Origin: a virus
Direction: 5' to 3' (one strand)
DNA length: 24,081 bases
IMG/VR virus record: IMGVR_UViG_3300007345_000273
Span: 1 to 24,081 of that record
The position numbers were made by a program, and so were the translations under genes. Position 1 is the first letter of the stretch; every line of letters starts with the position of its first letter. Positions 6,137 through 15,340 of this stretch are shown in pieces. The notes beneath the pieces were generated by a model that was given only the letters and a program-made list of their open reading frames with translations, searched no databases and was not told where the DNA came from.

Positions 6137-8161
6137 TTATCCTGTCGGTGAGACAATGCCCCGGCGATCCTCAGTAACTTTGAGGATGTCGAGTTCGCCT
6201 TCATCGATCTTCTTCTTGTGTTGGAACTGTGCCTCTTTCAGATCCATATTGTCTGACTGAAGCGCGTGTGCAGCCTGAGCCTTGAGCTCTTCAAGCTGCA
6301 GTTTGAGCTGAGCGATCTCGGCATCGCTTTGTGCCTTCATCTCAGCCACTGCGGTCTGACGCTCGCTGATCTCCAGCTGCTTCATGGCCATCTCTTGCTG
6401 CATCTCTTGTGCAGGATTTGGTTGCGGTGGCGGCAGCTGGTCAGGTGGCGTCAGATAATCATCTACGTTAAGGATGCCCTGCTTTTCCATGATGGTCTTC
6501 ATCACGTTGTAGCGCTTCTTGGCATCGTACATTGGTGCTAGAGCTTCGTCCTGGCTAAGCATTGCATGCAAAGCTAGATACTTCTGTGCGTCACGGTCTT
6601 GCTCTCCGTAACCCAACTTCAGCTCAGTAATTACGTCACGCTTGTCATCCCAGGTCGTAGGATCGACCGGAACAAAGTTGCCGGCTAGCTGAACGATACG
6701 TTCCTGGGTCTCATTTGCTAGGATCTCGCGGTACACTTTGTGGAACAATGGAGATACAAATCCATTCGCAAAGTTACGCGCTACGATCTTTTGCCGCTGC
6801 TGTGACATAGACGCCAGCTGCTCGACCATGGCGGCTGAGTTCTGCTTTGATATGGCGTCCTTCTCGATGCCACGGCTGAGCCGGCTAACGCCGGTCGTGT
6901 CTTCGTTTTGCTCTTCCAGCAGCTGCAGCGTTTGGAATACAAACGGATTAAGGCCAGCCTGGGGCATTGGGGCTACACCATCTACCCTGGTTACATTCAC
7001 GATGCCGCCCTGGCGATTATCGATCATTTCACGTGGGTTTGTGAGTGAGCCCTTTGCTACCAGGTAGCGTGGGTTGTTTGTAATAACAGCGTGATCCAGG
7101 ATCGACCTGGTTAATACTGTACGTGCATTCTGTGTCGATACGACTTTCTCGGCAAAGTTAGAGCCATAGAATGCATGCGGTATAGGTAGTGGGACGAATG
7201 CAACAAACGGTATATCGTCTACTTCATACATATCCAGCAGCGCGTTGCCGGCCTTACATACCTTGTGCAGCCTGGCCATGCCGCTGCCGTCTGGATCGAT
7301 ATGAATATAGCATTCATAGACCATGACCGTGCGTACCTGGTCTTGGAAGCCTTTAGCATTGAAGCCACGGTCGCTGCCGATATCCTCATGCCGCGCCAGG
7401 ATCTCTGGGTCTGTCTCTAGCTCTACATCGCTGTGATCGTCACCGATTTCCTCAATGAGATCCTCTGAGTAACCCATCTCGCGCAGCTCAGTGATACTCT
7501 TACGCTCGCGGTGCGCCATGAAGGTCACTGTAGACAGTGATTTCGCCTGGGGCTCGATAATGAAGTTTTCCGGCGGCACTGATTCAATGACCACCTGGCT
7601 TTTGTCCATCTCGCGGCTGATTGTGCCTGACAGAAGACCAATCGAATTGGCTTCACTTTCCTCAAGCTCAACGCCGTCCTGGGTGAGAAGCATATCCAGC
7701 TCATCTTCTGTAAGATCAGCGAACTCTTCCACTTCGTATTCCAGGCGCTCATCCCAGTAGACTTTGGCCAGACCGGCTCTAGCGAGCAGACCATCGTGGA
7801 TCACATCCCTGGCGACAGAGTAAAAATCATTCTGCCTAAAACACACATAGTCTGTGTACTCGCTGGCAATGTTGGCCATCACAACGTCATCAGCGTTTTG
7901 TGGCGCAAACTTTACGATCTTCTGACCGGCTGCCATGCTCTCCAGGAGAGCTGCAGACATCGACTGTACACTGTCGTAAACGTCCTGGCTTACGTACTTA
8001 GAGTTGCCATCGTGTTGTGGTTTAGGTAGCTCTGCCTGGTAGTATTTCTGCGTCAGTTCACGCTCTCGGCTCAGCTGGCTATCATAGTAGCCGATAGATC
8101 GAGAGATGTTATCCTCGACAATCTTTACGACTTCTTCATCGTTCAGAGGCTTATAATCCAT
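6137..8161 (-). CDS. Portal protein (P22-like)
   Basis: A 674-aa portal that would form the dodecameric vertex for DNA packaging and tail attachment. The length and order fit the P22-type portal family. The N-terminal helical region has NISRSIGYYDSQLSRERELT and KYVSQDVYDSVQSMSAALLE. The wing/stem part has DVIHDGLLARAGLAKVYWDE, PPENFIIEPQAKSL, and the long region with DDIPFVAFVPLPIPHAFYG. The tunnel-loop/crown part has RTVLTRSILDHAVITNNPRY and GIEKDAISKQNSAAMVEQLA. The last roughly 110 residues are Pro/Gln then a long charged coiled coil (EMQQEMAMKQLEISERQTAV onward), comparable to a barrel or crown extension. The ATG overlaps the terminase stop by one base (TAATG). Confidence 0.9.
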   Translation of the reverse strand: MDYKPLNDEEVVKIVEDNISRSIGYYDSQLSRERELTQKYYQAELPKPQHDGNSKYVSQDVYDSVQSMSAALLESMAAGQKIVKFAPQNADDVVMANIASEYTDYVCFRQNDFYSVARDVIHDGLLARAGLAKVYWDERLEYEVEEFADLTEDELDMLLTQDGVELEESEANSIGLLSGTISREMDKSQVVIESVPPENFIIEPQAKSLSTVTFMAHRERKSITELREMGYSEDLIEEIGDDHSDVELETDPEILARHEDIGSDRGFNAKGFQDQVRTVMVYECYIHIDPDGSGMARLHKVCKAGNALLDMYEVDDIPFVAFVPLPIPHAFYGSNFAEKVVSTQNARTVLTRSILDHAVITNNPRYLVAKGSLTNPREMIDNRQGGIVNVTRVDGVAPMPQAGLNPFVFQTLQLLEEQNEDTTGVSRLSRGIEKDAISKQNSAAMVEQLASMSQQRQKIVARNFANGFVSPLFHKVYREILANETQERIVQLAGNFVPVDPTTWDDKRDVITELKLGYGEQDRDAQKYLALHAMLSQDEALAPMYDAKKRYNVMKTIMEKQGILNVDDYLTPPDQLPPPQPNPAQEMQQEMAMKQLEISERQTAVAEMKAQSDAEIAQLKLQLEELKAQAAHALQSDNMDLKEAQFQHKKKIDEGELDILKVTEDRRGIVSPTG

Positions 8162-9732
8162 TATACCATTTCCACATATAATTCATCCGGGATATCTACA
8201 GGTTCCCAGGCACCTTCATGAATGTAATTAGCTAGTGCTAGAGCCATGACACAGTCATCGAAGCAGCTGGGTTCTGCTTCCATTGAACCACTCTCGGTGA
8301 CGATGTAGGTCATCATTTCTCTAATGGTTGTTTTGTCATTCAACAGCAGCTCTTCTTCACGCATTGCTGCGCGGAGCTGGTCGATAATTAGAGGCTTAGT
8401 TTTAGCTGTAGTACTAAAGCCCAGCTTTACAGTCTCTCGATCTGTAATCTTGTCATGCTGCACTTCTGTATAGAAGTTGTGATACGCCAGGTCTTTGCCT
8501 AGTCGCGTACACGTAAGAATGCCATGACCGTTGTTTTCAACGATGATATGCGCCTCGTTATAATACGTTCCCAGCGCATAGAGTATTTCTGCGTAATAAT
8601 CTGGATGTATTTGACCTCGCCAAGTAGCCACCTGCCGCTTCTTGCTGTCCAGAACCTGCGCCACAGACCAGTCGCCGTTTCGCACACCCATTGCCACATC
8701 AGCTCCAATGACATAACGCTCACCTTCATCGTGTTTCATGTATGTTGTAAGTTCGCCACGTGAATGGTTACGCCACTCACCGTCTTCCCAAGCCAGGCGC
8801 TCCTGGACATCAGCTGTCTCATCGAGGATGTCTACGAGTTGATCTGGATTAAAAACAGGCCGACCAGTCGTCAGGAAGCTCTCGTCTGGTGTCGAAGGGT
8901 ACTCCTGACGAAATAGGTCGATGCCATTTTGTGCAATTTTGCGTCTGCGGAACATGAGCTGTTCATCATCTAAGTTGTACTTTTCAGACAGCTCTTGTTC
9001 TTCCGGAGTACGCTCAAAGTTATCTGTAACGGGTTCTCTGTACTCTGGATCGGTGAACCATGGAATAAACACCGGCACGAAACCGTTTTCACCAGCCACT
9101 GCACCCTTCCAGAGGTTGTAGAAAACGCCGTTTACACCGTTCGCCGTGCTCTCGACAAATATACTCGTATCATTAGTATTCGGTACTGCTTGTACAAGGC
9201 CGTTCCAAGTCTCATCCGCAGTTGACTTAGGCCAAAACGCAATTTCCGAGGCGTGTACGCAACTAAGGGTTTCGCCACGACCGACCGCGTCGCCACCTGC
9301 TGTGGCAACGACATAAGAGCTATCGAGAACATCAAATGTTAATTCCCTTCTTGAAGAGTATTTAGTTGATGGTTTGAGAATGTCAGGGCAATGCTGATGA
9401 TAACGCTTAGTCATATCGAACAGCGCCCTGGTACTGTCTGCATGGTGTGTAATAACCATGGCTTTACGAGCCTTGTTTTGGCTCACAGTGAAGTACAGGT
9501 GTCCACCAACGTATGTTGACAAGCCTTGCTGGCGAGCCTTCAAGATGATGATCCTTATCTTCCCTTCACTCTCAAGTTGTCTGCTGACAGCCTCGTTTAA
9601 GATCTTCTGTGCTTCGTTCAAAACTAAAGGGGCGACTTCGCCCCTCTTTGTTCTAATCTTCAGTGCAGCTTTTGCGTAGTAATCGAAATCAGTGTGTAGT
9701 CTCTTCCTGATTTGCCTCAGCTTTTTGTCCAT
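8161..9732 (-). CDS. terL: Terminase large subunit
   Basis: A 523-aa packaging ATPase-nuclease. The Walker A-like motif is KARQQGLST (65-73). Walker B ends at Glu163 in LSCVHASEIAF. The coupling motif ESTANG is at 194-199. The RNase H-like nuclease shows its acidic triad in order: IGADVAMG (Asp345), IIVENNGHG (Glu399) and FDDCVMALA (Asp492/493). All required residues appear intact. The start overlaps the small terminase gene by 44 bases in another frame; no later in-frame Met precedes the ATPase core, and GAAGAG lies upstream, so ATG 9732 is kept. The protein would dock on the portal and drive headful-type or site-specific packaging; which of the two is not visible here. Confidence 0.93.
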   Translation of the reverse strand: MDKKLRQIRKRLHTDFDYYAKAALKIRTKRGEVAPLVLNEAQKILNEAVSRQLESEGKIRIIILKARQQGLSTYVGGHLYFTVSQNKARKAMVITHHADSTRALFDMTKRYHQHCPDILKPSTKYSSRRELTFDVLDSSYVVATAGGDAVGRGETLSCVHASEIAFWPKSTADETWNGLVQAVPNTNDTSIFVESTANGVNGVFYNLWKGAVAGENGFVPVFIPWFTDPEYREPVTDNFERTPEEQELSEKYNLDDEQLMFRRRKIAQNGIDLFRQEYPSTPDESFLTTGRPVFNPDQLVDILDETADVQERLAWEDGEWRNHSRGELTTYMKHDEGERYVIGADVAMGVRNGDWSVAQVLDSKKRQVATWRGQIHPDYYAEILYALGTYYNEAHIIVENNGHGILTCTRLGKDLAYHNFYTEVQHDKITDRETVKLGFSTTAKTKPLIIDQLRAAMREEELLLNDKTTIREMMTYIVTESGSMEAEPSCFDDCVMALALANYIHEGAWEPVDIPDELYVEMV

Positions 9733-10207
9733 TGGTTTGCTCTTCTTGTAACAGTCCTTCGAGGAAACTTTCAGCCTGGCTGATAGCCATTTCTGACTTT
9801 GATGCCGGCTTCTGCTTGGTAAAGTCTAATACAAGTCGCGCAGCTGACAGCCTGTCCCTGGTTGCATCAGGTGACCGCATGATCTCGACAGCTGTTACCA
9901 GTGCCTCGGTTGCGTACTCATCTGGATTAACGTCTAGCTTCTTTGTCATTACTTCGACTACCTTTTCTGCCTCGCCTCGCAGCTCTTGCCGTAGAGGTTC
10001 GATTGTTTTCTTTCTGTAACCATCCGGCACACCTTTAGGCCGCCCAGGGTTCTTCCTGGGGCGTTTAGACCACTCTTTACGCAGCGCCCTGCCCTCTGGT
10101 GTGGACATGAGCGTTGCGAAATAGTTGTTCTTAGGTGCGCGTTGTGGATGGGTACCATTGCCATACCGAGGCGGTGCCTTGGCGCGTGGCTCTTTTGGTT
10201 TACTCAT
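9689..10207 (-). CDS. terS: Terminase small subunit (probable)
   Basis: A 172-aa protein immediately upstream of, and overlapping, the large terminase. The N-terminal 70 residues are basic and Pro-rich with an AT-hook-like NPGRPKGVPDG (about 53-63). The middle is helical (EPLRQELRGEAEKVVEVMTK; TEALVTAVEIMRSPDATRDR; LSAARLVLDFTK), which resembles the oligomerisation core of small terminases. The tail is Gln/Glu-rich. Small terminases bind the packaging start site and regulate TerL. The call depends on position and architecture because these proteins diverge fast. The ATG shares ATGA with the stop of the 53-aa gene. Confidence 0.75.
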   Translation of the reverse strand: MSKPKEPRAKAPPRYGNGTHPQRAPKNNYFATLMSTPEGRALRKEWSKRPRKNPGRPKGVPDGYRKKTIEPLRQELRGEAEKVVEVMTKKLDVNPDEYATEALVTAVEIMRSPDATRDRLSAARLVLDFTKQKPASKSEMAISQAESFLEGLLQEEQTNGQKAEANQEETTH

Positions 10208-10365
10208 ATTATGCTTTTAGCGAACTCGACCACTTGTTTATAAAACGATGGATCTTCTTTACGCTTCCTTTTGGTGGGTACCGGCTTTTTACGTTTAGCA
10301 ACCTTTTGTGGCTGGTTTTTGTACTTACGCATGTCAATGCCAATACGGTTTGTATAATCAGTCAT
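10204..10365 (-). CDS. Small basic protein upstream of terminase (53 aa)
   Basis: A 53-aa gene beginning MTDYTNRIGIDMRKYKNQPQ, with a central Lys/Arg/Pro stretch (KRKKPVPTKRKRKED) and a short C-terminal helix FYKQVVEFAKSII. AAGGA lies 6 bases before the ATG. The stop overlaps the small terminase start as ATGA. The coupling and clean ribosome site support a real gene. The function is unknown. Its charge and coupling to the terminase suggest a nucleic-acid or packaging accessory, which is inference. Confidence 0.7.
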   Translation of the reverse strand: MTDYTNRIGIDMRKYKNQPQKVAKRKKPVPTKRKRKEDPSFYKQVVEFAKSII

Positions 10366-10375
10366 ATTGGTTCCT

Positions 10376-13300
10376 TTATGCTGTTAGTGCGCCTCTACCA
10401 AGAGTAAGCAGCGCCTTTTCTTCTTCGTCTTCTTTCTCAGCCAGGAGCATGTTTGCCATAACCATGGCGACAACAGCGCTAAATGGTGCTGAGAAGAATT
10501 GAATGGTGGGGTTATCTTTAAGCAAAAGACGCACTAGCTTTGTGGCTTTAGGCATTTCACGTTTAGCCAACTTTGGGTCAAACATGTAAATGGCCATAAG
10601 ATCCGCAGCCAGCTCGTAGGGTGTATGAAAGTAAGTACGCTCACCCTCTCTCATCACAGTATCGTACTTGCTTTGAGTTATCTTGCCCTTCGAGACAAGC
10701 TCCATACCCTTCGAGTAATCATTACGGACAGGAAACTTTGTTCCAAACCCTTCAAGTATGCCTGTTCTTTGCATACGGATTACTTCGTTTATTATGTCCC
10801 TGGCGTCCTGGTTGGTAAACTCGCCTGTAGCAACCTTTTTATCACCAAATAGCTCCAACAGCTCACGCACGGCTGCACGGAACGTGTTTGAGTACGTGGC
10901 ATTGTTCACTGGGTCGTTTATAGACTGCTGTGAGAGGGGTGAGTAAAAGTCTCTTCCGAGGTTTTCTGAGCCCTCTTGCCGAGCTGCTTCATCCACGTAG
11001 CTAGTCTCTATTGCATGCCCAAGTTCATGCAGCGCTGCAAATATATCTGAGCCCTTATACTTTTTAGCTTTCGACTGGATAATGCCAAACCTGGCACCCC
11101 TACCTAATTTATACCCTTCCGGGCTAGGTAAGGATACTCTGGCACCTTTTGTGTCGGTCAGCTGCTTGCGCTTGACTTGCAGTTTCTTTGCGAGATCTGT
11201 CTGGCTAGTTGCCAGGTGGAATACGTGGTTAAACGCCTGGCCAATCTTACTGATGGTGTCGTAATCACGGATACCGTTCTCGTACGGCGAGCCTGGCTTA
11301 CCGACTTCGAAAGCTGCTTTGACTACATTGAGAGCCTCACGGTTTTCTTCTGGTGTAGGCTCTCTTGAACCAGCTAGACTTGTTTTTGGAAGTTCAGTAT
11401 CCCCGGGGCGTCGGTTATTTCCTCCGCCATCGAGGTCAAGGATGCCTTGTTGCCGGTTGATTGATTCTGCTTGCTTTCCGCTAACTGTATCAACGACCGC
11501 ACTGCTGCCGCCATCTTGTCGTCCGGTATCTGTTCCACCAAAGAGCCTTGCTCGCTCTGCATCGGGGAGTGCTTCTTGGATTTGGTCATTTGATATACCT
11601 TCTTTTGTTGCAGCCTCTATAGCTGCGTCCAGATAATCGTTGTCATCACCTTTGCCTTTTGCGACACCCATCTTCTGTGCAAGCTGCTTTTCTGGGTACC
11701 ACATCAAGGCTTGGAAATCTGCAGTATTTATATCATAACCCTGCTCTGATAACAACTCTCTGGCACGTGCAGTGACATCTCGCATATAAGATCTCTCACT
11801 GCCGCTAGTCGGTGTAGCTTGCAGCTCGGGTGCCAGGTTTTTAAAGTGTGTGCCAACAGTTTTGAATAACTGCGGCTTTACCGGGTTAGTACCGTTTTCT
11901 TTTTGGTACCGGCTATAATAACTGTTCCAGGCGCGGTTCAATTCACGACTAAAGTCATCGATCTTACCCTTGCTCTGGCGTACTTTTGACCTGGTGGTAC
12001 CAAGACGCTGCAACGTGGCATCCACAAGCTGCTTTTCGATACCATCTTCCGCGTCCAAACCTTGTTCAACAATGATATTACGGTTCTTCTGCATGTCTGC
12101 AGCTGACTTAGCTGGCTTGAATGGTCTACCGATCAATCGGTTCCACATACGCATCCACCAAATGTCCATGGTCAATGGGTCATAGTTACCCCGGACATTC
12201 TGATAGAAACCCTGGCCAATCTTTGCTCCCAGTATAAAGCTACCTTTGACTGTAGTGTCGGCGTTTTCTGTAACGCTAAGACCAATATCAGTTCCATTAG
12301 TTGCGTTAAAATCATCAACCCATTTGCTAATTTCTTTGACCGTAAAATCAGTATCCAGGAACATTTCGATAGGCATATTACTGCCGGATTGTTGGTAGGC
12401 GTTATAGAACTTAAAGCTAGTTTGCATAGCTTTCTTTCTTTCACCGCCTTTATTCCAATTTGCCGGCATTTTGCCTGTTTTCATGTAAATGCGGAAAACT
12501 TCTAACGCTTGGGCAAAGTTATCTAGAACCGCCTGGCCGTTTGATGTGACTGCCAGAGCGAAGTCGAAAGCTGCTTCATTGCCGGAGATGCGTGGTTCTA
12601 CAAGTTTCATAACAGATTTGGCTGCTTTTAACTTAGCATCATACCATCCAATAGCGCTCCCATCACGTTTAATAGCCCGGAGAGCTTCAGTAGCCATCAT
12701 TCTGGCAATACGATCAATGTTTTCTGGAGTGTATTCTAGAGGTGTGTTAGTGCCAGCTGCTTGCTTCCACCCCTTATGGTAATCACCATATGCGACTTCG
12801 AGCTTCTTCTTTTGTGCAGGTTTAAATGTACCAGCTTGCATCTCTGCAAATTCAGCATCTGTAGGCATCGTAGAAACTGCGGTCATACCTATGTCTGAGC
12901 CAATACCGAATACGTCTGATGCATTTTCTAGCGCCGCGCCGAATAGGTTTGCCTGTCTATCAATGGTAGGCTCGCTATCAGTTGCTTGCTGGCCAATCAC
13001 CCGGTTTACGTACGGCATCACGTACGTTTCGACCAATGCTGGGTCAGATACCTGGCTCTCAGCCTTTGCAGCTATATCCATAGCCCGGTCAGCTGGGTTT
13101 GCTCCCAGGTTGCTACGTAGATCAGCCAGGGTATCAATCAGTACAGCCTTGTCGTCATCAGAGATCGTAGGATCGGCGTCTACAGCCTCGATAAGAGCAG
13201 TATTGGCAGCCTGGTTGTCCTGGATGCCGCGCACATAGCCGGCAGATACATCGCGTGGGGCTGCAGCTGATGCCGCGGCTGCCTGGGATGCGCCTGGCAC

Positions 13301-15328
13301 CGGTGCTTTGTCCCTGGTGACTGATGTAGACTGCTGATCGAGCGCTGTGCTCATCGCAGCGCCTACTGCAGTCATGTTTGGTGCTCTGCCGCCTTCCTGG
13401 ATGGCTTTGATCATTGCCTGGGCGTCTGCTGCGATCACAGGATCTGCAGCTGCCATGGCCTCAAGCAGCTGTACAGCTCTTTGTGGGCTTAATCCGCGCT
13501 CTTTTAGCATTGCGTCCAGTCTCATGAACGGTAAGTCGCCGTTCTTTTCGTATTGTGACTTGTGGATCTCTTTTGCCCTGGCGCGTTGCTCCTGGTTGGC
13601 CTTCTTGATGCCTTCAGCTTCTTGTCTACGTGTTTCGCGTACTGATTCAGCGTCATCAGAGATCTTAATGCCTTCGTTTTTGTTAATGTTGTCCTTGATA
13701 TAGGTCGCAACGCGGCTACGCCGGCCTGTGATGGCATCTATGCCCCGGCCACCTATGACTGCAGCGCCCTGGATTGCAGGGATTACTGGGTTAACTGAGG
13801 CACCGTAAAGAGTACCGAGGATACGTGTAGGGGTCTCGATCAAGCTGCGGTCAGAATAGCCTACATTGCTCGGTATTGGAGACAGCTGGTCAGTGATTTT
13901 AGACACGCCGCCAACATATCCAGAGTTATGCAGTGTTGTCAGCTCGTTCATCTGCCGCATTAGCGACAACATGCGCTGACCTTCCTGGGTGTTACCGGTC
14001 AGGCGGTCGATAGCTTGCATCTCCTGGACACCAACAGTGCTTTTTGCTTTGTTACGCGCCTGGCGCTGCCCAGCGATGGCCATGACTTTGTCCAGGACAA
14101 CAGATAACTCATCGCTGTCTGTGATTCCCAGCTGGGTGCGTAAATCTTTAGCGAGCTGTTTAAGCTCTTCTGATACCTGGATGTGTGCCTTGTCTACAGC
14201 TTCACGTGCGCCTGATGTACTCTGCTTGTTTACGTCTTTAAGGTTTAGGTCGTTTGCCTTTGCGATTGTGTCTAGCCTGGTAGCCAACTCAGTGGCCGCC
14301 TGGGGGTCGTTACCAATCATCTTAGGATTGAGTACGTCACCTTTTGCAATTAGGTCTTCCGCTACTGCTCTGGCATTAATGTCTTGCCCAGCAATAGCTG
14401 TAACAGCGTCTGTGGTAGCTCTTAACCCTGTACCAGCACCAAAACCACCTACCGCGCCGGCTAGAGCCTGGTCAGCAGCCTGTGCAGGGTCGAAACCTGC
14501 TTGGGTACCTGCTGTTTCTGCGCCGTACTGTGTGGTCTCCTGGATGGCTTCTGTGCCTGATTCTTTTACACCAGCTTTAATAGGTCTAGTGACCATGTTA
14601 CCGGTCTGGCCGCCGAAGATGCCCTTAGCACCAAATCGTTCAGCGCCGGCAATGGCTAAAGATGCGGTGGCTGCGATTGATATATCTTCTGGTGTTACCT
14701 GGTCGCGGCCATCGTTCTTTGCGCGTTCTTCTGCAATAGGTGAAATGTATGAAGCGAAGTATGCTGGTGTCGCCAGTAGAGCAGCTGCCATGTCGGGTAA
14801 GCTAGTGACAGCGGCCTCACCCATAAATGCCAAAACATTCTGTGGTGTTGGGTTTGATTTAACCTCATTCCACGGTGTTATACGCTGATAATCAATATCC
14901 TTTTGTACGCCGCGAAGAAACTTGCCGGTGTTCTCGAACTCATCACCAGTAAAACCAAGTGGGTTCTGTAGCTTCTGGATGTCTGGGGTGTTCTCAACAA
15001 ACTTAGTGTCGCCAATGTTACGCCAGTCAACACCCATGAACTGATCAGCATCGCCGGGAACGAGTAGTCGTGGGTCTTTGAAACCTGTAACTGCCTCTGC
15101 AACAGTGTCAGGAAGCTCAGTAATACCGGCAGCAATGCCAGTTGCGCGGTCTGCTATACCTCTGCCGAGACTTTCCATTACGCCGGGCTCAGGCGCTTGT
15201 ACTGGCTTGGGCTGCGTTTGACCACCTTGGGCTTGTTTGATCAAGGCAGCCAGGCGTTTTGCGGCTGCAGTGTCCCCTGCCGCGTCTGCATTACGCAGCG
15301 CAGTCATCAGCTGATTGATATCGGCCAT
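10376..15328 (-). CDS. Giant virion protein with C-terminal zinc-metalloprotease signature
   Basis: A 1650-aa protein in the position of the large internal/ejected virion protein of podoviruses. It starts with a short helical module (LMTALRNADAAGDTAAAKRL) typical of such proteins. Residues about 150-240 contain a hydrophobic region with AAALLATPAYFASYISPIAE followed by the NDGRDQVTPEDISIAA motif. The middle is long, helical and Gln/Ala-rich. Near the C-terminus is HELGH (His1434, Glu1435, His1438), a HExxH zinc-protease motif. Some 135 residues later comes YELAADLMAIYMFDP, whose Glu1572 could be the third zinc ligand. A hydrophobic segment at about 1609-1630 is followed by an acidic tail. No lysozyme or transglycosylase motif was seen. 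AAGGATC precedes the ATG. Confidence 0.8.
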   Translation of the reverse strand: MADINQLMTALRNADAAGDTAAAKRLAALIKQAQGGQTQPKPVQAPEPGVMESLGRGIADRATGIAAGITELPDTVAEAVTGFKDPRLLVPGDADQFMGVDWRNIGDTKFVENTPDIQKLQNPLGFTGDEFENTGKFLRGVQKDIDYQRITPWNEVKSNPTPQNVLAFMGEAAVTSLPDMAAALLATPAYFASYISPIAEERAKNDGRDQVTPEDISIAATASLAIAGAERFGAKGIFGGQTGNMVTRPIKAGVKESGTEAIQETTQYGAETAGTQAGFDPAQAADQALAGAVGGFGAGTGLRATTDAVTAIAGQDINARAVAEDLIAKGDVLNPKMIGNDPQAATELATRLDTIAKANDLNLKDVNKQSTSGAREAVDKAHIQVSEELKQLAKDLRTQLGITDSDELSVVLDKVMAIAGQRQARNKAKSTVGVQEMQAIDRLTGNTQEGQRMLSLMRQMNELTTLHNSGYVGGVSKITDQLSPIPSNVGYSDRSLIETPTRILGTLYGASVNPVIPAIQGAAVIGGRGIDAITGRRSRVATYIKDNINKNEGIKISDDAESVRETRRQEAEGIKKANQEQRARAKEIHKSQYEKNGDLPFMRLDAMLKERGLSPQRAVQLLEAMAAADPVIAADAQAMIKAIQEGGRAPNMTAVGAAMSTALDQQSTSVTRDKAPVPGASQAAAASAAAPRDVSAGYVRGIQDNQAANTALIEAVDADPTISDDDKAVLIDTLADLRSNLGANPADRAMDIAAKAESQVSDPALVETYVMPYVNRVIGQQATDSEPTIDRQANLFGAALENASDVFGIGSDIGMTAVSTMPTDAEFAEMQAGTFKPAQKKKLEVAYGDYHKGWKQAAGTNTPLEYTPENIDRIARMMATEALRAIKRDGSAIGWYDAKLKAAKSVMKLVEPRISGNEAAFDFALAVTSNGQAVLDNFAQALEVFRIYMKTGKMPANWNKGGERKKAMQTSFKFYNAYQQSGSNMPIEMFLDTDFTVKEISKWVDDFNATNGTDIGLSVTENADTTVKGSFILGAKIGQGFYQNVRGNYDPLTMDIWWMRMWNRLIGRPFKPAKSAADMQKNRNIIVEQGLDAEDGIEKQLVDATLQRLGTTRSKVRQSKGKIDDFSRELNRAWNSYYSRYQKENGTNPVKPQLFKTVGTHFKNLAPELQATPTSGSERSYMRDVTARARELLSEQGYDINTADFQALMWYPEKQLAQKMGVAKGKGDDNDYLDAAIEAATKEGISNDQIQEALPDAERARLFGGTDTGRQDGGSSAVVDTVSGKQAESINRQQGILDLDGGGNNRRPGDTELPKTSLAGSREPTPEENREALNVVKAAFEVGKPGSPYENGIRDYDTISKIGQAFNHVFHLATSQTDLAKKLQVKRKQLTDTKGARVSLPSPEGYKLGRGARFGIIQSKAKKYKGSDIFAALHELGHAIETSYVDEAARQEGSENLGRDFYSPLSQQSINDPVNNATYSNTFRAAVRELLELFGDKKVATGEFTNQDARDIINEVIRMQRTGILEGFGTKFPVRNDYSKGMELVSKGKITQSKYDTVMREGERTYFHTPYELAADLMAIYMFDPKLAKREMPKATKLVRLLLKDNPTIQFFSAPFSAVVAMVMANMLLAEKEDEEEKALLTLGRGALTA

Positions 15329-15340
15329 GTCAGATCCTTG

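Noticed and set aside
13989-14888. 299-codon plus-strand open frame inside the giant virion gene
   Set aside because: It is antisense to a strongly coding region, has Ala/Ser/Pro-rich composition expected of a complement, no ribosome site, and no plus-strand neighbours.
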